From positions 248,001 to 312,000 of the forward strand of contig NZ_MBTF01000035.1 in NCBI RefSeq assembly GCF_002013915.1: 64,000 bases of DNA. Direction: 5' to 3'. The notes under the pieces are model-generated. The model saw only the letters and a program-made list of their open reading frames with translations, had not been told where the DNA came from and did no database searches. Shown here in pieces: positions 51,381 to 60,647 of this stretch (position 1 is the stretch's first letter; every line of letters begins with the position of its first letter). The DNA is from Mucilaginibacter pedocola. GTDB taxonomy: Bacteria; Bacteroidota; Bacteroidia; Sphingobacteriales; Sphingobacteriaceae. A program made the position numbers and the translations under genes.

Positions 51381-53747
51381 ATGAAAGTTAAATTCGGTTT
51401 AGGGATAGCTTTGGTGGCCGCAATATTGGCGGGCTGCAGTGTGAAACGCGAAAGTGTTTTAAGATACGTGGACCCTAATATTGGTACGGCGCACAGCCGC
51501 TGGTTTTTCTACACGCCTGCTGCGGTGCCATACGGTATGGCCAAACTGGCTCCATCAACCAACGGGCACTATGGTAACCCCTCGGGATGGGAAGCAGTTG
51601 GGTACGATACCCGCCAAAACTCGATAGAAGGTTTTGTACACTTCCACGAATGGCAGGTGGGCGGCTTAAGCTATATGCCAACCACAGGCACGCTCAAAAC
51701 AAAACCCGGCGACCTGGAGGGCCCGAACATCGGCTATCGCTCTAAATTCGACAGGAAGAACCAGGTGGCAGAGCCGGGTTACTATAAAGTGCTGCTGGAT
51801 GATTACGGCATCACTGCCGAACTTACCGCTACCAAAAGGGTGGGCTTTCAGCGCTACACGTTCCCGGTTAATGAGCAAGTGCATATTTTACTGGATGTAG
51901 GCAACAAGCAGGGCGAAAGCGATATTGTTACTGATGCCTCCGTAAAAATGACCGACGATACGCACTTTGAGGGTTATGTAATAACCTACCCTAAGTATGT
52001 AAAGATATACGACCCGGCAGGCAAGGTTGCCATGTATTTCTATGGCGAGCTGAGCAAAAAGCCGACAAACATTACCGCCTTTACAAGTGATAAAGTAACC
52101 GAAAATAGTAACTCGGCAACAGGCAAAGGGGCAGGCTTATCGCTCAATTATAAAACTACCGAGGGTGAAACTATCGAGGTAAAAACAGGCCTCTCGTACA
52201 CTTCTGTTGCCAACGCTAAAGCCAATTTTGCTACAGAAGCAACAGGTTTATCTTTTGAGCAGGCTCGTAAGAACGCGCAGGAAACCTGGGAGCAACAATT
52301 AGGTAAAATAGCGGTGCAAGATACCAGCCTGCAAAATAAAACCAAGTTTTACACGGGGCTTTTCCATGCCTTGCTGGGTAGGGGCATAGCAAGCGATGTG
52401 AACGGTGCTTACCCAAAACATGGCGGACTGATCGGCCAATTGCCGGCACAAACCAACAGTGATTTGAAGGCCGAATTTATTAATACCGATGCTATTTGGG
52501 GCGGTTTTTGGAATATTACCCAACTATGGTCGCTATCGTACCCCGAGTGGTATGGCAGCTTTGTAAATACCCAGCTACAGCTTTATAAGGACAAGGGCTG
52601 GTTTGGCGATGGCATTGCCAACAGCGAATATGTATCGGGCGTGGGTACCAACTTTGTGGGCTTGGCAGTTGCCGGGGCCTATAACGTTGGCATCCGTAAT
52701 TACGATGTTAACCTGGCCTACCAGGCGGTTAGGGCGAACGAATTGGGTTACAAGAACCGCGCGGTAGGCTCGGGTAAATTAGATACCAAGGCCTTTGTTG
52801 AACATGGCTACGTGCCCTTCTTCGACCAAACGGGGCGCGATTTTGTGACCGATTCTACCGGTTCCAACTTTGCAGGCTCGCATACTTTGGAGTATAGCTA
52901 CAGCGCATTTGCCGCTGCACAAATGGCCAAAGCGATGGGTAAAACTGCCGACTACGGCCAACTGATCAAATTATCTAACGGCTGGCGGCAAATACTCAAC
53001 CCGCAAAATAAACTGATGCAGCCTAAGCGCGCCAACGGTAGTTTTATAGAAAAATTCGACCCGTACCAGCCATGGAGGGGTTTCCAGGAAGGGAATGCGG
53101 TGCAGTATACTTTTTATGTGCCGCAAAACCCGGCGGGATTAGTCGAAGCTATCGGTAAAGATAATTTCAATAAAAGGCTGGATAGCATCTTCACCGTGTC
53201 GGAGAAATTAGGCTTTGGCGGCGGTAAAACTATAGATGCATTTGCTGGTATCAATTCTATCTACAACCATGGTAACCAACCCAATTTGCATATAAGCTGG
53301 TTGTTCAACTTCTCGGGCAAACCATGGCTTACGCAAAAATGGACAAGGCTCATCGGCAGCGATTTTTACGGCACCGAACCCATCCACGGCTATGGCTACG
53401 GGCAGGATGAAGACCAGGGGCAATTAGGCTCGTGGTATGTAATGAACGCCTTGGGCTTGTTCGATGTAAAAGGCTTTACCGATTTGCGCCCTATTATTGA
53501 ACTGGGCAGCCCGATATTCGAAAAAGCTACTATCACTTTGGGCAACGGCAAAACGCTTACTATCGAAACAAAAAATAATTCTAAAGAGAACGCTTACATA
53601 CAGTCGGCAGAGTTTAACGGCGCAGTACTAAACAATTGCTGGCTTTACCGCGACGAACTGATGAAGGGCGGCAAGCTAAGCTTTGTAATGGGCAGCCAAC
53701 CCAACACCAATTGGGGCACGCAAACGCCGCCGCCATCGGCACAATAA
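51381..53747 (+). CDS. GH92 alpha-mannosidase
   Basis: A 788-residue lipoprotein (lipobox ILAGC, Cys19). The N-terminal beta-sandwich begins YVDPNIGTAHSRWFFYTPAAVPYGMAKLAPST, and the (alpha/alpha)6 catalytic domain has the late motif GYGQDEDQGQLGSWYVMNALGLF (~residues 670-690), equivalent to the usual GNED.GQMSAWYV of GH92 calcium-dependent exo-alpha-mannosidases. Differences from the commonest pattern are Asp for the usual Asn before Glu-Asp, and IEGFVHFHEWQVGG (~83-96) where many members have a GFSHTHLSGTG-type loop, so linkage preference may be unusual. Placed between GH76 genes it should trim mannose from side chains or oligomers. Confidence 0.87.
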   Translation: MKVKFGLGIALVAAILAGCSVKRESVLRYVDPNIGTAHSRWFFYTPAAVPYGMAKLAPSTNGHYGNPSGWEAVGYDTRQNSIEGFVHFHEWQVGGLSYMPTTGTLKTKPGDLEGPNIGYRSKFDRKNQVAEPGYYKVLLDDYGITAELTATKRVGFQRYTFPVNEQVHILLDVGNKQGESDIVTDASVKMTDDTHFEGYVITYPKYVKIYDPAGKVAMYFYGELSKKPTNITAFTSDKVTENSNSATGKGAGLSLNYKTTEGETIEVKTGLSYTSVANAKANFATEATGLSFEQARKNAQETWEQQLGKIAVQDTSLQNKTKFYTGLFHALLGRGIASDVNGAYPKHGGLIGQLPAQTNSDLKAEFINTDAIWGGFWNITQLWSLSYPEWYGSFVNTQLQLYKDKGWFGDGIANSEYVSGVGTNFVGLAVAGAYNVGIRNYDVNLAYQAVRANELGYKNRAVGSGKLDTKAFVEHGYVPFFDQTGRDFVTDSTGSNFAGSHTLEYSYSAFAAAQMAKAMGKTADYGQLIKLSNGWRQILNPQNKLMQPKRANGSFIEKFDPYQPWRGFQEGNAVQYTFYVPQNPAGLVEAIGKDNFNKRLDSIFTVSEKLGFGGGKTIDAFAGINSIYNHGNQPNLHISWLFNFSGKPWLTQKWTRLIGSDFYGTEPIHGYGYGQDEDQGQLGSWYVMNALGLFDVKGFTDLRPIIELGSPIFEKATITLGNGKTLTIETKNNSKENAYIQSAEFNGAVLNNCWLYRDELMKGGKLSFVMGSQPNTNWGTQTPPPSAQ

Positions 53748-53826
53748 AAAAACCGTTTTTAATGGGATGAGGACAGGATGAGAACGCTGGTACTACGAAA
53801 CAATTAAAACCAAATAAACATCTGTT

Positions 53827-55068
53827 ATGAGAACTTATCAAAACCAAAAGCTGCTTGCGGCCGGCTTGCTGCTGTGCCTAAGTGTACACCTTGCTGCCTG
53901 TAAAAAAGACCAGGCGACCGCATTGGCCAAACAAACTACCGATTCGGTTTCGGCCACGGGGAAGAAAACCAAGGTGCAAAGCACATCGTCGGCCTATTAC
54001 ATTAAGGCTAACGAAACGCACAATTTTGTGTACGGCAATTTGCTAACCACCTACAACAGTTACCGCGTAAATACCACTACACAAACTACCACGGCCTACG
54101 AGTGGTACAACATCAGCCAGATATATGCCGATGCAGCCATGGTAAAAATAGGGGCGACCGCCTACGCGCCCTATATGAACAACACCTTTACCTGGATGAA
54201 CAATATGTGGAACGGTGCCAGTCCGACAGGCGGTTATTATGCCGCCGCAAACATTAATGGTACAGGTGCCGCAGGCGATAAGTATACCGATGATAATGCC
54301 CTCTCGGGCGTGGCCTACCTTGATGCTTACGACGTTACAACCGGTACCACCAAAACCAATTACCTGAATGCGGCCAAAGCCTGCGCCAATTGGCTGATGA
54401 ACAGCGGCCAGTGGGATACCGTATACGGCGGTGGCTTTTGGTGGAACACCATTAAAGAGAGCAAACCCACGCAAACCAACGGGTTGGCCATGCAGCTTTT
54501 CCTGAGGCTGTATCAAATTACCGGGCAAACTTTTTACCGCGATTGGGCCGTATCGGTCAAAAACTGGATGCTGGCCAATATGCTCGATACTACAACCGGG
54601 CTGTACATCTGGAAGATAGACGGGCCAGGAGCAGGTACGAAACATATGGAGAAATTCACTTACGATAATGCCATTATGGTAGAGGCTTTCTTGCTGTACG
54701 CGCAAATAATGGCGGATAATACCTTTGTAACCAAAGCTCAAAACCTGGGCAGCGCCATGAATACTACGTTGTGGCAAAGCACCTACCATGTATACAAATT
54801 CAACACGGCCGATGGCAGGATAAACCCGGCCTGGTGTGTATGGGGCTCGCAAGCTATGATAAAACTTTACCAGCGCGATGGCAACACCGCCTGGCTCGAT
54901 TACGCCCAGCAGAATATCGACTACATGAACACCAAACTGCGTAACACCACCAATTTGGGCTACTACCACTTCTGCAATTTTGATGGCAGCAATGTAGAAA
55001 CCCGCTTTGAGGGTGTAGACCAGGCATGGATGCAGCGCACGCAAGCTATGCTATCTGATTACAGGTAA
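53827..55068 (+). CDS. GH76 endo-alpha-1,6-mannanase lipoprotein (second)
   Basis: A 413-residue lipoprotein (lipobox LAAC, Cys25) followed by a low-complexity linker rich in Thr, Ser and Lys (~28-55). The catalytic Asp pair is Asp155-Asp156 in GDKYTDDNALSG; ANWLMNSGQWDTVYGGGFWWNT, KHMEKFTYDNAIMVEAFLLYA and GVDQAWMQRTQAML align with the gene at 50114, so the two are clearly duplicated but well diverged. Both should cut alpha-1,6-mannan; different anchors or linkers may place them on different sides of the outer membrane. Confidence 0.9.
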   Translation: MRTYQNQKLLAAGLLLCLSVHLAACKKDQATALAKQTTDSVSATGKKTKVQSTSSAYYIKANETHNFVYGNLLTTYNSYRVNTTTQTTTAYEWYNISQIYADAAMVKIGATAYAPYMNNTFTWMNNMWNGASPTGGYYAAANINGTGAAGDKYTDDNALSGVAYLDAYDVTTGTTKTNYLNAAKACANWLMNSGQWDTVYGGGFWWNTIKESKPTQTNGLAMQLFLRLYQITGQTFYRDWAVSVKNWMLANMLDTTTGLYIWKIDGPGAGTKHMEKFTYDNAIMVEAFLLYAQIMADNTFVTKAQNLGSAMNTTLWQSTYHVYKFNTADGRINPAWCVWGSQAMIKLYQRDGNTAWLDYAQQNIDYMNTKLRNTTNLGYYHFCNFDGSNVETRFEGVDQAWMQRTQAMLSDYR

Positions 55069-55080
55069 ATATTTAATACC

Positions 55081-56280
55081 ATGAACTTTAAAAACTATTT
55101 GCGTTTAGCATTTTCGGCCGCTGCCTTCTCGGCATGGTTTAGCCCATGCATCGCGCAGCAAAAAAACACAGCCCTTGTTTATAAACAACGCGCTGAAGAA
55201 ATGTACGCCCGCGTTTGGAAGCTTTACCGCGTGCCGGCACAAAAGGGACTGTTTGCCGAGAACTATCCGTCGAACAAAAAGGATACGCTCAACTATTTCC
55301 AGGGTGAGGGGGTGAAGGAAAAAGAGGTAAGTTTTTTGTGGCCGTTCTCGGGTGTGTTTACGGCTACCAACGTGCTGATGAGGCTACCCGGGCTAAAGCC
55401 CAAATACAAACCTTATCAGGATAGTTTGATAGTAGGGGTGGAGCAATACCGTGATACCGTGCGCAAACCCACAGGTTACCAGGCCTACCCGGTAAAGTTT
55501 GAAAAGGCCGACAGGTACTACGACGATAACGGGCTGGTGGGGATAGACTACATGGAATCGTACTTTAACACCCGCAACCCACTTTACCTGCAACGCGCCA
55601 AAGAGGTTTTTAAATTCATATTAAGCGGCTGGAATGATGATGTGGGCGGCGGCGTAACCTGGCTGGAAGGGCACCGCGACCAAAAGCCCGCCTGCACCAA
55701 CGGCATGGCCACCTTAACAACCCTGAAGATATACGAGGGTAGCAAGGATAAATACTACCTGGAGCAAGGCAAGCGCTTTTATAGTTGGATGTATAACACC
55801 CTGCGCGATAGCACTACGGGTATTATCACCAACGATGTAAAGATGGACGGCAAGCAAAACCGCACCTTCTGGACCTACAACACCGGCTCGCTGATAGAGG
55901 CTGCCGTACTGCTTTACCGCTTTACGGGCGAGAAACAATATCTGCAGCAAGCACAGCAATTGGCGGCTGATAGTTATAAATACTACAGCGGTATCCCGCA
56001 CGATAAAAACCTTTTGCTGCACGTGGATGTGCCATGGTTTGTAACCGTGTTGTTCAGAGGGTACGAGGCTTTGTATAAGCAAGACGGCAACTACAAATAC
56101 CTTGCTGCCATTGAGCACGACCTGAACTACGCCTGGGAAAACACCCGCGATAAATATGGCTTCACCACCCATAGCTGGACACCCAAACCGACCGAAATGA
56201 GCAAACCCAAATGGCTGTTAGATGAAGCCTGCATAGCCGAGCTGTATGCCCGCCTGGCTATGATCAAAAATAAACAGTGA
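55081..56280 (+). CDS. GH76-family enzyme (third, divergent)
   Basis: A 399-residue protein with a cleavable signal peptide ending SPCIAQ (~26) rather than a clear lipobox, so it is probably soluble in the periplasm. The GH76 Asp pair is kept (Asp148-Asp149 in DRYYDDNGLVGIDYMESY), as are DDVGGGVTWLEGHRDQKPACTNG and RTFWTYNTGSLIEAAVLLY. It is far from the other two GH76 copies in the N-terminal region (FAENYPSNKKDTLNYFQGEGVKEKEVSFLWPFSG). It may process shorter oligomers. It starts 12 bp after the second GH76 gene and ends the locus before a terminator. Confidence 0.85.
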   Translation: MNFKNYLRLAFSAAAFSAWFSPCIAQQKNTALVYKQRAEEMYARVWKLYRVPAQKGLFAENYPSNKKDTLNYFQGEGVKEKEVSFLWPFSGVFTATNVLMRLPGLKPKYKPYQDSLIVGVEQYRDTVRKPTGYQAYPVKFEKADRYYDDNGLVGIDYMESYFNTRNPLYLQRAKEVFKFILSGWNDDVGGGVTWLEGHRDQKPACTNGMATLTTLKIYEGSKDKYYLEQGKRFYSWMYNTLRDSTTGIITNDVKMDGKQNRTFWTYNTGSLIEAAVLLYRFTGEKQYLQQAQQLAADSYKYYSGIPHDKNLLLHVDVPWFVTVLFRGYEALYKQDGNYKYLAAIEHDLNYAWENTRDKYGFTTHSWTPKPTEMSKPKWLLDEACIAELYARLAMIKNKQ

Positions 56281-56305
56281 GTTAGTTGATAATTGGTTAA
56301 AGTGA

Positions 56306-56339
56306 GCGCCGTCGGGTTGAGAACCGGCGGCGTTTTTTG
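56306..56339 (+). terminator. Intrinsic terminator ending the alpha-mannan locus
   Basis: GCGCCGTCGG pairs with CCGGCGGCG (one G-T pair) around a short loop and is followed by six Ts. It is 26 bp after the last GH76 stop. Confidence 0.75.
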
Positions 56340-56499
56340 TTTGATGTTGATTTTTGCAATGAGTTATGATACAGTTAGTTTGCCGCGCATAATTGTTCAT
56401 TTTGTTCATGCCCGTTCTTTGATGCTTTAAATGCGGATATTTGATATTATCCCTAAAGGATGGCTTTTTTAATCGGAAAATTTATTGTGATCGTAATTT

Positions 56500-57738
56500 A
56501 TGTTGATCAATATTATTACAGTAAACGCTACGAAACCGGTGCCTTGCAGCATATGTAAAAAGGCTGCGATAGATACATCACATAACGCGACCCCGTTAAA
56601 AACGCAAGCCGGAGATTTCTTCGGCAATTTATTTGATACCAAAGATTGGCCCGCGCGCTGGCATTGCGGCAACTGGACCGACCTGCACGGCTGGTTGTAT
56701 ATAGCAGCCGACCTGCTAATTTTTGTATCCTATTTTGCCATCCCCATCCTTTTGGCTTTGGTGGTAAAACGAAGGGCGGACCTACCCTTCATGAGGATAA
56801 TTTGGTTGTTTGTTGCATTCATTGTTCTATGCGGATGCACGCATTTGATAGATGCAGCAATTTTTTGGTGGCCCGCCTATCGGTTAAGTGCGTTCATCAG
56901 GATATTAACCGGGGTTGTTTCAGTGTCTACCCTGATTGCTTTATACAAGGTATTGCCTGATATATTAACGCTTAGAAGCGTTGCCGAACTTAAAAAAGAG
57001 ATTAAACAACGGGAGGAAGCCGAAGCAGCGCTAAATAAATCGCATCAGCTGTTGGTTGACAGCCACGAGCAACTCCGGTCGTTTACGCATATATTATCGC
57101 ACAATATCCGCAACCATGCCAGCAATGTAGCCCTACTTACCGATATGGTAGACCGGCAGGGCCTTGAAGAGTACAATGCCGACCTGTTTGATAAGATAGC
57201 AAAAGTATCGCAGGGGCTTATCAGCACGGTAAACGACGTTGCCGAGGCTATTATGATAAAGGAGCGGCACGTTGAGCCTGTTTTGATAACCTTTCAGGAG
57301 GTTATAAATGATGTTTTGAAAGAGTTGCGCACCGAAATAGACGCCAGTAAGGTTACGATAGAAGCAGATCTGCAGGTGCAATCGATACTTTACCCGGCAG
57401 AATATTTAAAGAGCATCTTGATCAACCTTTTGTCTAACGCCATTAAATACAGGCGGTACGATGTTGCCTCCACTGTGCTTATCAGTACTTATACAGATGA
57501 AAACGGATCTGTTATTATGGATTGCGCAGACAACGGTATAGGTATCGACCTTGCCCTGCATGGCGATAAAGTATTCGGGCTTTATAAAACTTTTCATCCA
57601 CATAAAGATGCGCATGGCGTTGGGCTTTTTTTGGTAAAAACCCAGGTAGAATCGCAACGAGGCAGCATTACGGTGAAGAGTAAAATAGGAGAGGGCACAA
57701 CTTTTAAGGTTAACTTTAATCAGAAAGCAAGGACATGA
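56500..57738 (+). CDS. Histidine kinase with an ethylene-receptor-like membrane domain
   Basis: A 412-residue kinase. Residues ~50-155 hold three hydrophobic helices matching the copper/ethylene-binding domain of plant ETR1 and cyanobacterial Etr1: AADLLIFVSYFAIP, then FIVLCGCTHLID and RILTGVVS. Asp71, Tyr78, Pro82, Cys111 and His115 have the same spacing as ETR1 Asp25, Tyr32, Pro36, Cys65 and His69. A WPARWHCGNW motif precedes helix 1. A coiled coil (~158-190) leads to a kinase core with His201 in FTHILSHNIRNH, N box ILINLLSNAIKYR, DNGIGID and GVGLFLVKTQVESQRG. It overlaps a response regulator by 4 bp. A possible promoter (TTTG at 56353, 18 bp, TTAGTTTG at 56375) lies upstream. Ethylene binding itself is unproven. 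Confidence 0.88.
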   Translation: MLINIITVNATKPVPCSICKKAAIDTSHNATPLKTQAGDFFGNLFDTKDWPARWHCGNWTDLHGWLYIAADLLIFVSYFAIPILLALVVKRRADLPFMRIIWLFVAFIVLCGCTHLIDAAIFWWPAYRLSAFIRILTGVVSVSTLIALYKVLPDILTLRSVAELKKEIKQREEAEAALNKSHQLLVDSHEQLRSFTHILSHNIRNHASNVALLTDMVDRQGLEEYNADLFDKIAKVSQGLISTVNDVAEAIMIKERHVEPVLITFQEVINDVLKELRTEIDASKVTIEADLQVQSILYPAEYLKSILINLLSNAIKYRRYDVASTVLISTYTDENGSVIMDCADNGIGIDLALHGDKVFGLYKTFHPHKDAHGVGLFLVKTQVESQRGSITVKSKIGEGTTFKVNFNQKART

Positions 57739-58142
57739 GCATAAGAAAAGTTTGCATAATTGACGACGACGAGATATATACCTGTATCATTAAAAGAATG
57801 ATAGCCGGCTCGGGCCTGGCATCAAGCGAGTTGTTTTTTCCGAACGGGCAGGAAGCTATAGAGTTTTTTAAGAGCAATATCTCGGGTAAGCCTGATGCCC
57901 TGCCCGATGTTATTCTGTTAGATATTAATATGCCGGTGTTGGATGGATGGCAATTCTTAGATAAATTTTCGTTGCTTGATTCCCCCGCACAAAAAGACAT
58001 CCCCATTTTCATTGTCAGTTCGTCAATTGATGAAAAAGATCACCGGAAAGCAAAATCGTACCCGCAGGTATTGGATTATGTGGTGAAGCCGGTAAGTTTA
58101 GATAGCCTGAAAAAGCTGTTTGATAAGGTGGCAATGGTTTAA
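57735..58142 (+). CDS. Single-domain response regulator partner of the ethylene-receptor-like kinase
   Basis: A 135-residue receiver with no output domain: IDDDEIYTCIIKRMI acidic cluster, phospho-acceptor Asp in VILLDINMPVLDGWQFLDKF, Ser in FIVSSSIDEKDHRK and Lys in YVVKPVS. Its ATG overlaps the kinase TGA (ATGA), so the two are translationally coupled and almost certainly partners. Without an output domain it must act on another protein or relay phosphate onwards. A bidirectional terminator follows. Confidence 0.94.
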   Translation: MSIRKVCIIDDDEIYTCIIKRMIAGSGLASSELFFPNGQEAIEFFKSNISGKPDALPDVILLDINMPVLDGWQFLDKFSLLDSPAQKDIPIFIVSSSIDEKDHRKAKSYPQVLDYVVKPVSLDSLKKLFDKVAMV

Positions 58143-58221
58143 TATTAGCTTCATGATAATAGCGTTATAACTGCAGAGACCCGTTGTTGCTTTAATAAGA
58201 TTTAAAATAGCGATATAAAAA

Positions 58222-58255
58222 AGGCCGCTTCCTGTTTAAAGGAGCGGCCTCTTTT
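58222..58255. terminator. Bidirectional intrinsic terminator
   Basis: AGGCCGCTTCCT pairs with AGGAGCGGCCT (one extra T) with a run of six As on the left and CTTTT on the right. It serves the response regulator on the plus strand and, read on the minus strand with a T6 tail, the convergent OmpA gene. Confidence 0.85.
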
Positions 58256-58311
58256 GTGATGTTAAAATAGCTGAGCGGTAAAGTACCGCCCGCTACTGTT
58301 TAGTGTTGTTG

Positions 58312-59619
58312 TTAAAACAACGAGAACTCTACCCTGCGGTTCATGGCCCGCCCCTTAGCTGTTTTGTTTGTAGCAATTGGCTGTGTGTAGCCATACCCGG
58401 TAGCTTCTATACGCGATGCATTAGCGCCTTTCTTAACCAGGTAATTTTTAACTGCTTGTGCCCTTGCTTTAGACAGTTTAAAGTTTGCCAGCATGCTGCC
58501 TGTATTATCGGTATGCCCGGCAAGTTTCAGGCTGAAATCTTTCTTGATCAACAGGTCGGCAACACGATCCAAAACCGGGTACGATTTTGTTTTGATAGTT
58601 GCTTTACCCCATTCAAATTCAAGGTCTTTTATGGCATCGCCTATTACCCTCCGATCTTGTTCGGTTATCACTTTCTCTGTAATTACCGGTGCAGGTATCT
58701 TAATAGGGCAGCCGGAACCATCTACCGGTGTATTGGCCGGAGTGTCGGGGCATTTGTCAAATTTATTGGCCACACCATCGTGGTCGTCATCAGCCATATC
58801 ACGCTCGTATTGCTGTTGCTCTGCCAGGCGTTTGCGTTCGGCCTCTGCCAGTTCGGCTTGTAAGCGCGCATTTCGGGCGGCATTTTCATCATTCAAAGCG
58901 GCTACCGGGCTGTAGTTTTGTAGTTTCGGACGGCTCTTTTTGCCTAAGCTATATTCTATACCGCCGTGTATGTACGAAAAGTGATCATATAAACCGCTCC
59001 TATACCCATCAAAATTGTTGGTTTTCACAGCATATACGCGATAGCCCAAATCGATACCCACCCTATCGGAAACACCAATTTTAAAGCCGAGGCCTATTGG
59101 TATAAACCAAGTTTTTTGGTTGCTGTTGCTGTTTGCGCCTGGGGCGTTGTATACGGTGGCACTGTAGCCCATGTAGCCCCCGCCTATGGTTGCGTAAGGG
59201 AAAATATCGTGCCTGTTATTTAAATTCAGGTTAGGGATGGTTAGGTTAACGCTAAGGGCGGCCGACCAATTTATTCTTGTGTTATAGCCGCTGTTCTCGG
59301 GGTTAAGCGTTCCCACGGGTACATTGTTCAACTGAGTGCCATGTACTTTGCCACCCAGGAAGTCTAATTGCAGGCCCACATTAGAAAGTAACTGGTCTTT
59401 TAAATAAAACCCATACCCCAATGTGTGGTGTGTGGTACGGTAATCGCCATTGGTAACACGGTTAAAGGGTGTCCAGTGAGTAAGCGAACCTCCGTTTAAT
59501 CCAAAAGACCATGTGCGAAATTTAATTGCGGTATCAGGGATGATGTTTTGCGCCATAGCCGAAGTTGAAACAGCTAACAAGAGCAAAATTAAGCAGTTGT
59601 ATTTTATTATTGATTTCAT
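58312..59619 (-). CDS. OmpA-family outer-membrane protein with thrombospondin-3-like segment
   Basis: A 435-residue outer-membrane protein with a signal peptide (MKSIIKYNCLILLLLAVSTSAMAQ). Residues ~25-225 form a beta-barrel (WSFGLNGGSLTHWTPF; AALSVNLTIPNLNLNNRHDIFPYATIGGGYMGYSA). A charged helical linker (~240-275) and a calcium-type DDDHDGVANKFDKCPDTPANTP repeat lead to a C-terminal OmpA domain (~330-435) with the peptidoglycan-binding LKLAGHTDNTGS and SKARAQAVKNYLVKKGANASRI, ending RRVEFSLF. It tethers the outer membrane to the wall. It is 89 bp after the sugar transferase on the same strand, so co-transcription is possible but not evident. Confidence 0.93.
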   Translation of the reverse strand: MKSIIKYNCLILLLLAVSTSAMAQNIIPDTAIKFRTWSFGLNGGSLTHWTPFNRVTNGDYRTTHHTLGYGFYLKDQLLSNVGLQLDFLGGKVHGTQLNNVPVGTLNPENSGYNTRINWSAALSVNLTIPNLNLNNRHDIFPYATIGGGYMGYSATVYNAPGANSNSNQKTWFIPIGLGFKIGVSDRVGIDLGYRVYAVKTNNFDGYRSGLYDHFSYIHGGIEYSLGKKSRPKLQNYSPVAALNDENAARNARLQAELAEAERKRLAEQQQYERDMADDDHDGVANKFDKCPDTPANTPVDGSGCPIKIPAPVITEKVITEQDRRVIGDAIKDLEFEWGKATIKTKSYPVLDRVADLLIKKDFSLKLAGHTDNTGSMLANFKLSKARAQAVKNYLVKKGANASRIEATGYGYTQPIATNKTAKGRAMNRRVEFSLF

Positions 59620-59708
59620 GATGGTTAAAGTTAAGTTGTGTTAAGTAGCCGGTAGTTTTAAACACGCTATCATATAAACTATTAAAGGGTTGAGGTGACT
59701 AATCCATA

Positions 59709-60554
59709 TTAGCGGAAATCTTTATCACCTGTTATCATTTGTAATATGGTACGCATAGTGATCCTCATATCAAGCGAGAACGACCAGTTTTTCAGGTACC
59801 AGAGGTCGGCCTCTACACGGGCCTGCATTTCAGATACCGTTTTGGTTTGGCCGCGCAGCCCGTTCACCTGTGCCCATCCGGTAATACCCGGTTTAACAAA
59901 GTGCCTCACCATAAAAGTGTCTATTAGTTTTGCATATTCTTTTGTTTGGGAAAGCATATGCGGCCTGGGGCCTATAACAGACATATTGCCCATAAGTACA
60001 TTGAAAAACTGTGGCAGCTCATCAAGGTTATACCGCCTTAAAAAAGCACCTATCCTGGTTATGCGTGGGTCGCCTTTTGCGGTTTGTAAAGTATCGCAAT
60101 CTGCATTGATGTACATGCTGCGGAACTTGTAGCAATGAAACGTTTTGTTATTGCGCGACGATCGTTTTTGCGAAAAAATGAAAGGGCCCTTAGACTCGAT
60201 CGTTATCAGCAGAGCAAGAATTGGCATTAGCCAGCTCAAAATAAAAATGATAACGGCTAAGGAGAAAACAATGTCAAAAGCCCTTTTGGTGCTACGGAAC
60301 CAATAGTTGTTAGGGTAAAACATCTTTTCGTCTTCACCTTCGAGTAATAAGGCGTTGAACGTTACAGCGTTGTTTATAACCACGTTAGTGTTTGGCCGTA
60401 AGTAATTGGGGTCGTAAAGAGGAGCGGAGTACCTCATTAGTTCCTTGTCCTGTTTAATTCTTGAAGCCGGTTTAAACAGTTGGGAGTAACCGGAAGTTAG
60501 GCCTTCGTATACCAAAATGGAGATAATACGGGCAGGTGATGTAATTCTTTCCAT
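59709..60554 (-). CDS. Exopolysaccharide-initiating sugar transferase (WcaJ/WbaP type)
   Basis: A 281-residue membrane enzyme that moves a sugar-1-phosphate from a nucleotide sugar to undecaprenyl phosphate, starting polysaccharide repeat synthesis. An N-terminal soluble stretch is followed by a hydrophobic helix (~93-122; FDIVFSLAVIIFILSWLMPILALLI) and the catalytic domain: FIFSQKRSSRNNKTFHCYKFRSM, GDPRITRIGAFLRRYNLDELPQF, NVLMGNMSVIGPRPH and KPGITGWAQVNGLRG. It lacks the four-helix N-terminal membrane domain of WcaJ. It is downstream of a polysaccharide export gene. Confidence 0.93.
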   Translation of the reverse strand: MERITSPARIISILVYEGLTSGYSQLFKPASRIKQDKELMRYSAPLYDPNYLRPNTNVVINNAVTFNALLLEGEDEKMFYPNNYWFRSTKRAFDIVFSLAVIIFILSWLMPILALLITIESKGPFIFSQKRSSRNNKTFHCYKFRSMYINADCDTLQTAKGDPRITRIGAFLRRYNLDELPQFFNVLMGNMSVIGPRPHMLSQTKEYAKLIDTFMVRHFVKPGITGWAQVNGLRGQTKTVSEMQARVEADLWYLKNWSFSLDMRITMRTILQMITGDKDFR

Positions 60555-60647
60555 GGGTGGATATGTTTAGTTAATAATTTGTGAAGACTGTTCTACTGCA
60601 TTTGATAATTGTGGTATGGGTTGTTTACTGTTTTAGGTTGATCTGTT

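Noticed and set aside
54043..55044. 333-codon minus-strand frame inside the second GH76
   Set aside because: Antisense to a GH76 with intact catalytic residues; long antisense frames arise from codon bias here.
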